Assembly: GCF_904849725.1 (NCBI RefSeq)
Contig: NC_058518.1
Span: 216,144,741 to 216,208,740, forward strand
Length of the DNA stretch: 64,000 bases
Direction: 5' to 3'
Origin: Hordeum vulgare subsp. vulgare
Lineage: Eukaryota > Streptophyta > Magnoliopsida > Poales > Poaceae
Shown: piece by piece, positions 11,064 to 22,177 of the stretch
Layout: every line of letters begins with the position of its first letter
Numbering within the stretch: position 1 is the stretch's first letter
Made by a program: the position numbers and the translations under genes
The notes under the pieces: generated by a model
Database searches by the model: none
What the model was told of the DNA's origin: nothing
What the model saw: only the letters and a program-made list of their open reading frames with translations

Positions 11064-12516
11064 TATGGCACTTTACTTCGTTGCATTTGAACCATGTTGA
11101 ATCAGTGACTACCTTGGTGGGTTGACTCCAATAACTCCTCGTGAATACTTCCACTAAGCATGACCCCACCTTCCTATGAGGATTGTGCGTGGGGAAGTAG
11201 TTAGAATGTTATGTAGATGCTACATGAAAGTGATGGGAATATGCATGGTGTGTGAAAAGAAATTATTTCAACCACTTTTCGAAACCCCGTCGGTTGCCAC
11301 TAATGCCCGAGGGAGATGATGTTGAGCTAGGTACCACTTGATAAACAAGCGGTGGACCGGAGAAACTTGTGTGTGAGTCTCTAAAAACGAGTAGGTTTAA
11401 GATTGGTCGACCATCACAACTTACATATGCGACCACAATATCCCTTTATGGTAGTGGGCTTTGTTGATTACTTAGGTTTATGCTAGCAGAGAGCACGCGT
11501 TACTAGTGGAAGGAGTGATGTGGTCACTATCGATACGGGGTCATGAAAAGTAGGGCAACCATGGGCTGTTTTTACAGACACCGGGCACACCGTTATTCCC
11601 TTCATGGATGCTACGAGCTGGAGTGAGGCTCGTATGAGGTACATCATGAAGGCTTGGTAACAATCGAGTGGACTCTTTGTTTACTATCGCTTGGGGAAAG
11701 GCTTTGTTCAAGTGCTTACCTCGGGTATGTAATATACGCAAGTCGTGGATATCTTGGAAGTTCCCCAAGTCTTGTCGGTACAACACACAACCTCTACGGA
11801 GTGTAAAACTATTTGAATAGCTGTGACCATAGTCAAGGACAGTTGGGTGGTGCTCCTTAGACTATGTACAAATGTTTTCACAAACCTGGTGTGTGTGTGA
11901 GCGAGAAATATGATAGTGTGGGAAACATGATGTTTAACTTAAGTTCATTGATCATGAGATGTTCAGATGACTTGACATAATAAATGAACATGAGATGTTC
12001 AACCCGTGCCTATGATGATATCTATAACTTATTCGTATGGATATCTGCAACTTATTCATATGGATATATGCAACTTGTTGATGCATCCTTTATAAGTTCA
12101 TTGATCATGACATTGCACTGAAAACTAGCTTTCTGCAACTTGCCTACTTAGTGCTATTTCATGCAATGTTATTGCCTTGTTCCAATCATGGTTGCTTGCA
12201 AGTCCATTCAGATTACTCATTGGCTTCCCATTTGTTTTTTTATTGGCCATGCACAAGAGAACGAGATATGATGATGAATACCTTGGTGACATATGTGGGA
12301 GCTATGACGCTTCCAAGTCAGAATGTTCGTAGGGTTAAGGAAGGTGGCATGGGTTCACGCTATCGATGAAGATTTACGCTGCAAATATAAGAAGACTTGG
12401 CCATGAATGATATATCTGAACAGAATGGTATGTAATGGATGAAAGACTCTTGTTATTAAGTTTCTCTGTGTTCACTGAGCATTGATCTATGGGATCACTA
12501 TCCACGTAGATTCGAT
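11064..12516 (+). mobile_element. Long-LTR element L1, 3' part of LTR
   Basis: Diverged match to the last ~1.4 kb of the L2 LTR (about 17200-18580): the dominant shared block is CATGTGCGACCACATTACCC-like sequence near 11420-11455, followed by a similar end near TTGATCTATGGGATCAC. The left end is cut by C-; the right end is cut by B- at 12516 and the last 30 bp are found beyond B- at 25311-25340. No coding potential is credible here. Confidence 0.75.
12512..12516. repeat. Target-site duplication of B- (left copy)
   Basis: TCGAT just outside the B- 3' LTR. The partner at 25306-25310 is TCGGT, a 4/5 match. Joining L1 across B- at this point restores an alignment to the L2 LTR end, which supports the pairing. 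Confidence 0.7.
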
Positions 12517-13358
12517 TGTCGGATTTCAGGCTCCGCAAAACCTTAAAGATTCGAACTCAGAGGCGTGTACGAAGATCTCTCACTGGCTCGCCTCACCTAG
12601 CTTGCTACTCGTCGGAGATGGCGAAGAACTCACTCGATGGTGAGGAAGACACATAACACGATAGTTTTACCTAGGTTCAGGATGCAGAGAAGCATTGGAG
12701 GTTGGTGGATGAACATAGTACAATGCTCAAGAGCCTCCGGAGGCTGGGTGGCCTTTGCGTGGCGTAGTGGGTGAATGAATGGTTCTCGGTGGACGGGATC
12801 CACCCCTACGAAGTAACCTATCCTCTATATATAGTGATGGCCCCGGTCGTCTTCCCTTATTGCTTCAGCGGGAAGGGATCCCACAATGGCCAATTTTGAA
12901 GGGGAACACGGGAACATGCTCCCCCCTGCCCAAAGGTGGTCTTCGCGTGCAAAGTGACTGTTAGCGCAGGAGGGTCGAGTCGAGGGATGACGCCCGTCCT
13001 GCTGGCGGGCGGCTACGGCTTTGTTAAAGCTGAAGGGAAACCTTTGGAAGATGCCTTGGGAACCGTGGTATGTCGTTGCCCCCCTTGCACTAAAGGCGAA
13101 ACTGCTTCGCTCTGCTGTCTGCTGCTCGCGTGTCCTTCCCCTGCGTCATCCTTGACTCCCAAGGCCAGTCCTCTCCTTGGAATATCCGCCGCTCCGAAGG
13201 AGTCCTGAGGAGGCCCCCCTTACGTGTCTCGATGGTGTTCCTCCTCGCGAGGGACTTGTCTTAGGTGGTGTCGGGCCCATTGGTTTGCCCGATGAAGTGG
13301 GACACCCCTAAGCCACAGGCAGGCTGGTCTGGGTACCCTCATTCCCGAAACGCCGACA
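12517..13358 (-). mobile_element. 3' LTR of Tat-like Gypsy element B-
   Basis: 842 bp, TGTCGG...CCGACA, in minus orientation. It is homologous to the LTRs at 24418-25305, 32907-33780 and 46493-47368. On its right the minus strand reads ACACAGGGTCTAC, a polypurine-type primer directly before the LTR, so this is the 3' LTR. TATATATA at 12826-12833 is a candidate promoter element. By eye it differs from the 5' LTR of the same element by more than 10%, so the insertion is old. Confidence 0.8.
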
Positions 13359-13689
13359 GTAGACCCTGTGTCCCATGAGGCGCCGCGGGGACTAAATCCC
13401 TGTGGGCTAGGCCGGTGCCGGTCTTGCGGCTGACGTTGGGTCTTCCTTGGTGCATCCTTCCTCCGCCGGTGGAAAGCGTGAGGCGCCGAGCTCGCCCCCT
13501 CCGTGGGGGCCCTATCACTCCCACCATCGTGGGGGCAGAGAAGAAGAAGAGATGGATCGACCTCGAACAGTAACTTAGTTCTCTTGGGGCGCCATGCGCG
13601 TCCGTCGTTCGCGCTTTGCTGATTCCCTATTTTGCCTGATGTCTAGGGATGTCGTCTCGCCGAGGGCGAAGGGAAAGAAGATGGACGTC
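13359..13689 (-). mobile_element. B- internal region next to the 3' LTR, with antisense ORF start
   Basis: Contains the polypurine tract beside the LTR and, on the plus strand, an ATG at 13639 that opens 17 codons running into the L2 insertion and resuming at 18769. The block aligns to the reverse complement of 46380-46492 in B+ (for example GCCAGGCC against GCTAGGCC), confirming that it is the 3' end of the internal region. Confidence 0.65.
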
Positions 13690-16600
13690 TGTAACACCCT
13701 ACGTTTAGCTTTCCTGACCAATTAAAATTTTTGTGAATGCTTGTGATGCTTGAAGAGACTGTTGTTTGCTTGCTTGCTGGTATGCTTGTGTTAATTCTCA
13801 ATAATTCTTGTTACTCTCTAGACTCACCTCCTTAGCCCAAAACTCCTGCCTAATGATCATGCCATGTGTTTAGGACCAGAAACTATTATTACCAAACTAT
13901 TATTTTCACCAAAAATCATTTCTTTTAATTAAGCTTTTCAAAACCCGTGAGATGGGATTTGTACTACAAGTCCTCAAATTAGGGAATTTATTTTGCACCA
14001 ATTATTTTATTTAAAACCCATTATCAAAATGGCTTCCCAAAACCATAAAATTATTATTTTAAAGGTTATTTTACTATTTTATTTAAATGCCTTCCTGTAA
14101 GGCTAGAAATGGAATCTTATGAAGGAAAGTTATTTTTATTGCTTTCAAAATATTTCAGAAAATTTAGGGATACTCAGTGGACTTATATATTCCATATATA
14201 TGAGTTTCAACACATGGTCAAGTTCAAAATATTGGGCAAACCCCTTTCAAAACCCTTCCTGCCTATTTCAAGCTTTTGGAATGTTTCCATAAGAAATATT
14301 CTCCATTAATTCCTGTAAAATTATAGCATGTCACCTATGGTATATGTGATGACCTTGCCAAGTTTCATCTCAATCCAAGTTGATTTGATTCCCTTAATTA
14401 TTCTAAAACCCTATCTGTCCAGATCCAAATTTGCGCAACTCTACGTTGTCAAATATCTCCAATTGTGCTCAAATTTGGTAGATATGTTCTGATACTCCAA
14501 TAATGCATCCAAACCAAGTGGTGCATGAAGGAGAACAGAATAACTTATCCCAAGCCCCTCAAAGTCCTCTATGTTGATTTATGACTTTGGGAAACTTTAC
14601 ATTATAAAGTTCCGCCAATTGACCCCAAACTTTTTGGGCAAACTTCAATGCTCAAATAATGCCCGCACACCAAATATTGGATTTGTGGGACTTAATTTGA
14701 ATAGCTTTGTAAGCAGAAAGCCACTTCTGCCTATTTCATGGGTTTTCTAAGTCTACATTGGAAACCTTGTCCACCAAATCCCAAATTTTGTGTCCAAGAT
14801 TATTTTCATCTATTATTTGATCCTGTTAAGTTTCATAACAATTGAAGTCAAACTGGTATTCCTAACACTCATCAAACACCTTGTGCGCACTCACCAAATT
14901 GGCTACTTTGGCCCCTTCCACTTTTACCCTTGAGCTCAACTTTCTACCACAGCCTCCCCTAGTTACCTTTTTACTCCAGTAGCTTTTCCATGGCCATTGG
15001 TCAATTATTGGAGAGAGACCCCTTGTAGCCACCTCTCATTTTTACCCTTGGATCACAATTTTTATCCCTCTTGTCCCACTTCTGCTTAAGCCAAAGCCCC
15101 CACCTCTTTCCAGAGGGTCCCTAGCATCCCAAGGTATCATTTCAAACCAAGAGATGGCATGCTCATGTAGGAAAAATGAGCATCACATCTACAACTAGAT
15201 TTCTTGTTGAAATGTAGCATTGTACAACAAGTACTAGCTACCCTCCTCTTCTTGAGATGGAACTTGGCAGTGTTGTAGTCCTTGCATAGCTAACACTACC
15301 AGACATTGTTTTTCCCCAAGACTCTCCATTTGAGACCCACTTTTATTAGCTCTAAGTTTTCTCTTACAAACTTAACCTCAGTGAAAGACCATTCAAACTA
15401 ACTCCACTAGGGACCAAACTCCTAACTCACCCTCCTGATAACATGCCCCACATCCCAGACACATTTGACTGGTCAAGCTGCTAGTGTAGGCAGAGGTGGC
15501 CATGGTGACCACCACCCTCGCCAGCAATATGGGTGCTCTGCACCTTGTTTCTTTCCTCCAGGCCGTTTCTAGCCGATTCAAGTTGCCTCAGTATGTCACA
15601 ACATCACCTTTTGACCGTTCCAAGCGCTTCGATCCACTAGCTAGCTTCCAAGCTCCCTCTGGGGTGCGTGGCAACCATGCACCACGAAGCTCCAGAGAGC
15701 TCCCGAGCTCCACCACGTCGCCCCTCTCCTTTATCCTCTCTCCCCGAGCCTCTGCTGCTCTGGGATCTCTTCCCCTCTCCCTTGGGCTCCTCCAGAGCTT
15801 TCCCTTGAGCCCCCTCTCTTCCCAAGCTCCATACTCTCCTCCCATGGCCGCCATGGCCAGCTTCGGCCATGCTCGCGCCCGGGCTCTCCAGCCCCCCTCC
15901 TCTCCTCCTTCGACTGCTTAGAAGTGCCCCGGAGACCCTGCTAACCCTTTGGGCCTCCCCTGTTGCTCCTCCCTCCTTCCCCATTGCCAGAAGCCTTGGC
16001 CACGGCCGGCCCTTCCCCTACATCTCAACGCGGCCGAAGCCCCTCCTCGGGAGCCTCCACCATGGAGCTAACCCCCAGGAAGGAGCGACACCTCGCATCG
16101 CATCCGATGGTGGCCGGTCCACCGCAGGAGGAGGCTGGAGCCTTGGGTGAGAGCCTCAGCCGCTCTGGTTCGAACCGGCCTCTCCCCTGTGCGAGGGGGA
16201 GGTAGGAGAAGGCCTTGACAAGGCCCCCCCGTAAGCCTCTCCGAGCTGGGCCTGGTGCGTTAAGTGGAGGCGGACACCTCCACGTGCGGCTGCCCGCGCT
16301 TGAAGCATAAAGAGCGACATGCGCCTTTGACGTGGTCGCTTCGCTCGCCAGCTAGAACAGCTGGGCCCGCCCACCGTCTATCTAGCACCCGAGCGCAATA
16401 TAACCCCCTTTGGTAGCCTTCTGTTGCCTTTTCCTTTTTCTATGAAACTTCAAAAATCCATAGTTAAATGATTCTAACTTCAAAAATGTTGATTCAAATT
16501 TCTACAGGTTCCTAAAATCAAGGGCTATCCAAATATGTGTTTTCCATATTTTTCCAAGTAACTATTCTGTTGTATTATTATTCAAATACAGATTTGAATA

Positions 16601-18620
16601 TATTTAGCCCCACCTTTCAAAAATCCTATAGGGTTCAAATCCGCCCCAAATGGAGTGATCCAAATTCCAGAGCCTTCTAATATCACTCCCTATTTTTGAA
16701 TCCTTGGTCAACATCTTTGTATGACATATCTCTGTTGCAATAAATAAATAGCTCCCTTTTGCTATTTATTCCATACTAGAAAATCCCTAGAATATTCACG
16801 TCAACTCCAAATCGAGTGAAACAACTTTCTAAATGTTTCTAACAATTGTTCTTTGTTAAATCAGTCCTTCCACTCATTTTTATCGTAATATTTTTTGTGG
16901 GCTTCATAAAGGACCACCTATTCCTCCTTTCGTGCATTCAAAATTCCCTGATGATCCACATTTCCTATAGCAAGCTTCAAGTATTTTTCTTATGACCAGT
17001 AAGGTCCAAGAAAATTAAAACTTCTATTTATATAGCACTTTCTGTTCTGCTTGATGTGTGGCTTACTGTGATTGTGTCCGACGATAGTTGACGGAGTAGA
17101 CGGACTACTCAGAGTTGGATTGGAAGACCTCGAAGGCCCCGAGAACTTACGAGAGCAAAGGCAAGCAACCCTTGGGCCATGTTTGAGCATATGTTATATT
17201 GCATGCTAAATAGAACAAATATTTCCGTTGCATATGATCATAAGTATCGGTAAATCATGGAAGTGATGTTACCGATGGCTCCTCCGGAGCACTTGCATTA
17301 GGGCATTATCCTACCACCTATGAGGGTCACGCTAATATCATGTTGACAAGTAGAATGGTAGCATGAGCATGATGATGGTATAAATCCAATGTTTACGAAA
17401 ACCCCATTGGGTGCAACTAATGCTCGAGGGTGATGATGAGTTAGGTGGCCACTTTTGGTGAAGTGGTGCATCGGGTATTTTGGTGTGAGTGGTTTCAGAA
17501 ATGGGAATAGACTTATGATGTGTCGACTGTCCCAACCTTACATGTGCGACCACATTACCCGTTTATGGGAAGGGGCTTTGTTGATTATTCTGGTCGGTGC
17601 TAGCAAAGAGCCACATTACTAGTGGCGGGAGTGATGTGTGGTCACTCTCGTGACGGGTCGTGCTAGGTAGGGCGACTATGCCATTTTTACGTGTTCCGGG
17701 CACGCTGTTGGTCTCCGCATGGATGATACTGTCTAGAGTCGATGCTCGTAATACATAAATCATGTGGGTTGGGGACCAATTGAGTGGTACTATTTGTCTA
17801 GTATGGTCAGGGGAAAGGCATTGAGCGAGTCGTGGACGACACGGAAGTTTCCCGGATCTTGTGGGTACAACGTACAACCTCGGCAGAGTGTCAAACTATT
17901 CGAATAGTCATGTCCACGGTCAAGGACAGTTGGGTAATCCTGCTTAAACTACGTCCAATCGTTTCCGCATAAACCAAGTGTGTGTGAGAGAGAGTTTAAT
18001 GGTGTTATCCAAGAAAGAGTTGATATAACCAAGTTTGGTGACTTGACAAATCGGGGGAACCTGGAGTGTTCAGCCCACAGCAGATATATTGATCTTTGTA
18101 ACCTGTTCTTCTAAATACCATCTAGCTTGTGATGCACATCCATTTATGATCATGTTTATTTACAGTTAAGCTGCTATCCACCAAAACTGCATATTACATG
18201 ATATCGTACGAAATGCATTATCCATATCATGGGCTGTTTACGAGTACATTCAAAGTACGCATTGGCTTGCCACTTGTTATTTCATTGACCAGGTATGAGA
18301 GAACATGATATGGTGAAGAGTTACTTGGTGACGTTCCTGCAAGCTAGGACGCTTCTGAGTCAGAAGTCAAGTAGGTTAAGGCTGATGGCATGGGTTCACA
18401 CTTTCGACCAATATTTCCGCTATTGATCAAGTTTGGTCTGTTGTCCCTGAAGGCCCTATATATGTAAGACTTGATGGCAACGATCATTTATTGTATCAAA
18501 TGGTATGTATGGATGTAAGACTCTTGTTATTCAGTTTCTGTGTGTTCGGTGAGAATTGATCTTTGGGATCACTGAGCAAGTTCATACGCTGATCTCGACT
18601 CCTAAGTCGGGGTGCCCACA
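13690..18620 (+). mobile_element. Long-LTR (LARD, Sukkula-like) element L2, LTR
   Basis: 4931-bp LTR, TGTAACACCC...GGTGCCCACA, matching L3 (58645-63614 reversed, 4970 bp) along its length: same start block with CTAGACTCACCTCCTT, a GC-rich ~0.9 kb centre (15490-16390), AT-rich flanks and the same end. It is followed at once by a PBS, so it is a 5' LTR. LTRs near 5 kb and no coding domain fit the non-autonomous LARD type. The Sukkula name is from memory of size and family and is not certain. Confidence 0.75.
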
Positions 18621-18740
18621 GAGCTGGTATCTGAGCCATACTGACTTTAGGAAACCCTTAGTTAGCACAGACGTAGTTAGGATAAAACTGTTTGCCAGAC
18701 CGTTCAAAAGTACTTACAAACCTGTATCTTTCTCACCTCC
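18621..18740 (+). mobile_element. L2 internal stub with initiator-Met primer site
   Basis: 120 bp of internal sequence. TGGTATCTGAGCCA at 18625-18638 matches the plant tRNA-iMet primer site TGGTATCAGAGCCA with one change, four bases after the LTR end. The remaining ~100 bp show no feature. Everything from here to the last 23 bp of the 3' LTR is missing. Confidence 0.75.
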
Positions 18741-18763
18741 ACTCATAAGTCGGGGTGCCCACA
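18741..18763 (+). mobile_element. 23-bp end of the L2 3' LTR
   Basis: Starts ACTCATAAG and ends GGTGCCCACA like the LTR end at 18598-18620. TCGTC follows (18764-18768), while ACGTC precedes the LTR at 13685-13689, a 4/5 TSD match. The same 23-bp tail, with one or two base differences, ends the L3 copy. Confidence 0.7.
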
Positions 18764-19955
18764 TCGTCAAGCCAAAGGCGACTCCCGACGCACCGCTGGC
18801 CACCACCAACGCGTCGCTGCTAGCCGATGGAGAGTGGGGGCTCGCGCGGCGATCTCTCAGGCCTCGGTCGTCGTGCCCCCGAGCCCCCGAAACGTCCTGA
18901 GGCGGTCGTGGTGACGCCATTGCCCGATGGCCAGCCTCTTGAGGGCCCTCAGCCCGCTGACGCGCCAATGCTCACATCCTCCGGGCAACCTTTGGAGCCC
19001 CCATCCTTGGTGACGATGCCTCCCTGATGACACCGCCCGTGATAGTGCTAGGGGCTTTTCAGGAAGAGGTCCCGAAGACTTAAGTATTCACCCATGACGT
19101 CTTGAACGGGGCCTTTCACGCTCTCGGCAAGATCGCGGTCGTGATGGCGGACGGCGATATGGAGGCCAAGGCCACTCATGCCATGTGCAAGGTGGCGATG
19201 GAAGGATCCGCTGCAGTCACCAAACGTTGTGAAGAGGCGGGGGCTTGCCTGAAGGCCCTCCAAGAAGAACAAGCTAGGCTAGCCGAGCTGCGTCGCCTAC
19301 GGAGGAAGAACTCATGGCCCGCGAGGCCAAGCTCGCCACCCAAGAAGAAGAGTTGTTCCAAGAGGAGAATCGCATGGGCGCCAAGCAGGTGCGCTTGGAC
19401 TAGTAGGAGAAGGAGGTCGCCTCGAGGAAGGCCCTCCTCCATGCCAAGGGGTAATCCCTCGCCGCGGCCGAGAGGAAGAAGGCCGCGGAGCTGGTCGACT
19501 TCCTTGATGTTGAGCTCCGGCTTAGCACGACGCTCTGCTACCTCTGCTCGGACAGGTTCGACTAGCCTCTGGACACCCCAGAGAGCGGCTTTGCTGCGCT
19601 CACGGCGGAGCTCGCCGTGGCGTTGGAGAACGCCGTCGTCCAGGTGGACAAGATCTTGGAGAACGAGTGTCGCGACCTCTTCTTTGAGGCTTCAACACGC
19701 GTCTTTAGCCACCATCAGCTTCACGAGCCGAGATTCGATTTCGGCTCCATGATCCTGCCGGTCCCAACTAAGACCTACCACAACGCTACGGAGGCGGTAA
19801 CGGGCCCCGTGGAGGCATTGGTGAAGAGGTTCGCCCGCATCGGAGCTCCTTCATCTCCGGATGCCGCTGAAGCCGACGACAAGGAAGACGACACTTCTGA
19901 CGCCAACGACGAGCCCCTTGAAGAAGAGGCGACCGGCAGCGGTGGCTCCTCCTGA
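18764..19955 (+). pseudogene. Antisense ORF of B- (Tat aORF), coiled-coil part
   Basis: Plus-strand ORF opposite to element B-, resuming after L2. Codons continue in frame from ATG 13639 across the L2 site (first 17 codons, then KPKATPDAPLA). They shift frame near 18900, then give KALQEEQARLAEL, EEELFQEENRMG and an acidic C-terminus ending EEEATGSGGSS at 19953. The middle looks like an Ala/Glu/Lys-rich coiled coil. In-frame stops lie at 19401, 19404, 19452 and 19563. Tat-lineage elements are known to carry such an antisense ORF between pol and the 3' LTR, often with a putative gypsy-type transposon domain; that N-terminal domain is not seen here. Function in the family is unknown. This copy is dead. 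Confidence 0.65.
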
Positions 19956-20104
19956 CTTCTCCTCCTGTTTATCCTGCAATGCACATCATGCCTCGTGGAG
20001 GCGTCAAACTTATTTTCGTTTTCAAGGACTTACTAAGGCTTGTAATAACTGGCAGAATGCTTGAATGTTTTCTATGCCTCGTTCCTTTCATGTTCACTGT
20101 GATA

Positions 20105-20850
20105 CTCTGCGTCGGCAGGGCCCGCCCCACGCATACCATGGCCGCGGTTGGATCGACCGGAATTCCAATAAGGCCCAAAAGAGAAAGGGTTACTAGCGTA
20201 GTTAGGCCCCTGAGTCGCGATGCTCAGGAGTACCCCTTAACGCGTGAGGTTCCTTCATGCGGGGAATGCAGCGAGGATTTTGAAACTTTAGAACACTTTC
20301 AGCACTCTGCATCGGCAGGGCCCACCCCACACGTACCTCCCTGTGATTGAACTGACCGGAAACCAAGGACGACCCAAAGAGGGAAGGGGCTACGAGCATA
20401 GTTTGGCCCCTGAGTCATGATGCTCAGGAGGCCCCCTTGACGTGCGAGTGACTCCAATGTCCTTCCTAAGAAGCTGACAATTTGAGGCTCCTGAACTCCT
20501 TCGGAACTCTAATCAGTAGGGCCCACCTTGCGTGTACGTGTGTCATGATTGGACCGGCCGGAAACCAAGGACGGCCGAAAAGGCGAAGGGGCTACAGGCG
20601 CAGTTCAGGCTCCTGAGTCGTGCTGCTCAGGAGTACCCCATGACATACGAGTGACTCCAGCGTTCTCCCGAAGAGATTTGATGTGGCTTGTCGAGCGCAC
20701 TAGGCTCTGCGTTGGCAGGGCCCTCCCCGCGATTGAACTGACCGGAAACCAAGGACGGCGAAAAGGGGGAAGGGGCTACGGGCGCAGTTAGGCCCCTGAG
20801 TCGCGATGCTCAGGGGTCCCCCTTGATGTACGAGCGGCTCCATACCTCCA
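20105..20850 (+). repeat. ~200-bp tandem repeat, 4 copies (unit 1)
   Basis: Copies begin at 20105, 20305, 20507 and 20705. Each starts CTCTGCRTCGGCAGGGCCC-like, passes GACCGGAAACCAAGGACG and GGGGCTACGGGCG and ends CCTGAGTCGCGATGCTCAGG. Copies differ by several percent, so the array is older than the tandem duplication that carries it. It lies in the B- non-coding part between pol remnant and antisense ORF. Confidence 0.85.
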
Positions 20851-20879
20851 GTTGTGTGTCTCCCGCACTGGCCATGGGC

Positions 20880-20996
20880 GTAGTCGTAGGTGGACCGTGT
20901 TGATTTCCTGGCCAGCTGCGGACATAGTCATTGGTGTACTGTGTTGATTTCTTGGCCAGCTGTGGGCTTAGTCATTGGTGGACTGTGTTGATTGCC
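20880..20996 (+). repeat. 44-bp tandem repeat, about 2.7 copies (unit 1)
   Basis: GTGTTGATT recurs at 20897, 20941 and 20985 with CTTGGCCAGCTG and TAGTCATTGGTG between. A second short array directly after the 200-bp array. Confidence 0.8.
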
Positions 20997-21001
20997 TTCA
21001 T

Positions 21002-21386
21002 CTTCTCCCTAATGCGGAGCGCAGGGCTGCCACTAGGCGTGGGGTGGACCCCTCCGCATCCTCGGGGGCCTTGGGCGTATACAGCCTCGGCTCGTTATTA
21101 CATGTGAGTTTCACGGTGGGGGTGTATATAGGAGGTCGCGAGGACGCTGTGGCCTCGCGAGTGTCCCTACCCCCGAGTCATTGGTGGGTTGAGCTTCTCC
21201 TCGGCGTGAAGCATAGGGCTTCCACTAGGCGTGGGATGGACCCCTCCACGTCCTCAGGGGGCCCAGGGCGTATACACCCTCGGCTCGTTATTACGTGAGA
21301 GTGTCACGGTGGGCGTGTATGTGGGAGGATGCGAGGACGCTTTAGCCTCACAAGTGTCCCTAACCCCGAGTCATAGGTGGAGTGAT
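21002..21386 (+). repeat. 192-bp tandem repeat, 2 copies (unit 1)
   Basis: CACTAGGCGTGGG recurs at 21031 and 21223, followed in both by GGACCCCTCC, GCGTATACA and GGCTCGTTATTAC. Third array in the same non-coding region of B-. Confidence 0.85.
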
Positions 21387-22177
21387 CTTCTTTTGGGTCA
21401 TTGGTAAACCCTGCTGACTTCTTCTTCCTCGGGAGTGAGACAGGGTGTGTGTTGCCTCAGGAGGGCTGCAAGGATAAGCTTGGGCCGGAGCCCCCAAGCG
21501 GGGGGTAGACCGCCCAAGGACGAAAGAAAAGTAGAAAGTTATGGTTCGAAATGGGTGAGGAAAAAACAACTGAAGGATGTGTATATGAAAGTAGCGGCTA
21601 GGGAGTGCCCTGAGCTCCTAGAGTCCGCATGGCCCTGTGGGCGCCCTTGGACAGGGAGCAGCCATCAAAAAGTCACCTGGCGGCCATGCGGCTGAAGTGC
21701 TGAAGCCGCCGTCGTCGCCTGATCTCCTGCTTCCATGGCCGCGACCCTCACGGGTCGGCCATCTCCCAAGGCTCGGGGCCTTCGCTCAGCCCGAGCATCT
21801 CCTCCTCTTCCTCGCCACGCCCCAACAGGCAAGGCATGAGCATCGCCCGCTGGAGCCGCCGGTAGATGGTAGCCACGTTCCCTAGCCCAACGGGTATGAG
21901 GGCGCCGGTGCACCAGTACACCCACTGATGGTCAGTTAGCGCGGGCCAGAAGGGGCCTCAGGCCGCAACTCTGTCATTTCCGACCGCATTGATGCAGATG
22001 CGGGGCCGGTCGACCGTGTCGACGATGGAGACTGCGATTGGTGGTGTAGGGCAGTCCCCGCCTCACACGATCTGGGCCTCTCGAAGTTCTCAGATTGCTC
22101 TAATGACGGAATCACGGGAGCTGGGCGGACGCGCGCCGGAGCTCGCCCTAGGGTTGTGCTCGAGCGCCACCCTCACC
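21387..22177. other. Unassigned B- internal sequence (unit 1)
   Basis: About 0.8 kb between the repeat arrays and the protease remnant. Open frames on both strands (for example 21665-21925 minus) are GC-rich and show no reverse transcriptase, RNase H or integrase motif. In an intact element pol would lie here, so this marks the pol deletion. Confidence 0.5.

Noticed and set aside
15496..16205. Pro/Ser-rich ORFs of 80-141 codons as a host gene
   Set aside because: Inside the GC-rich part of the L2 LTR. The frames do not stay aligned with L3 beyond the first ~20 codons and have no known domain.
18625..18638. tRNA gene fragment
   Set aside because: Only the 14-base complement of the tRNA-iMet 3' end, placed right after an LTR: a primer binding site.
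19102..19752. 216-codon plus-strand ORF rich in Arg and Ser
   Set aside because: A shifted frame over the antisense-ORF coiled coil. The neighbouring frame (with 19617-19955) has the plausible Glu/Ala-rich composition.
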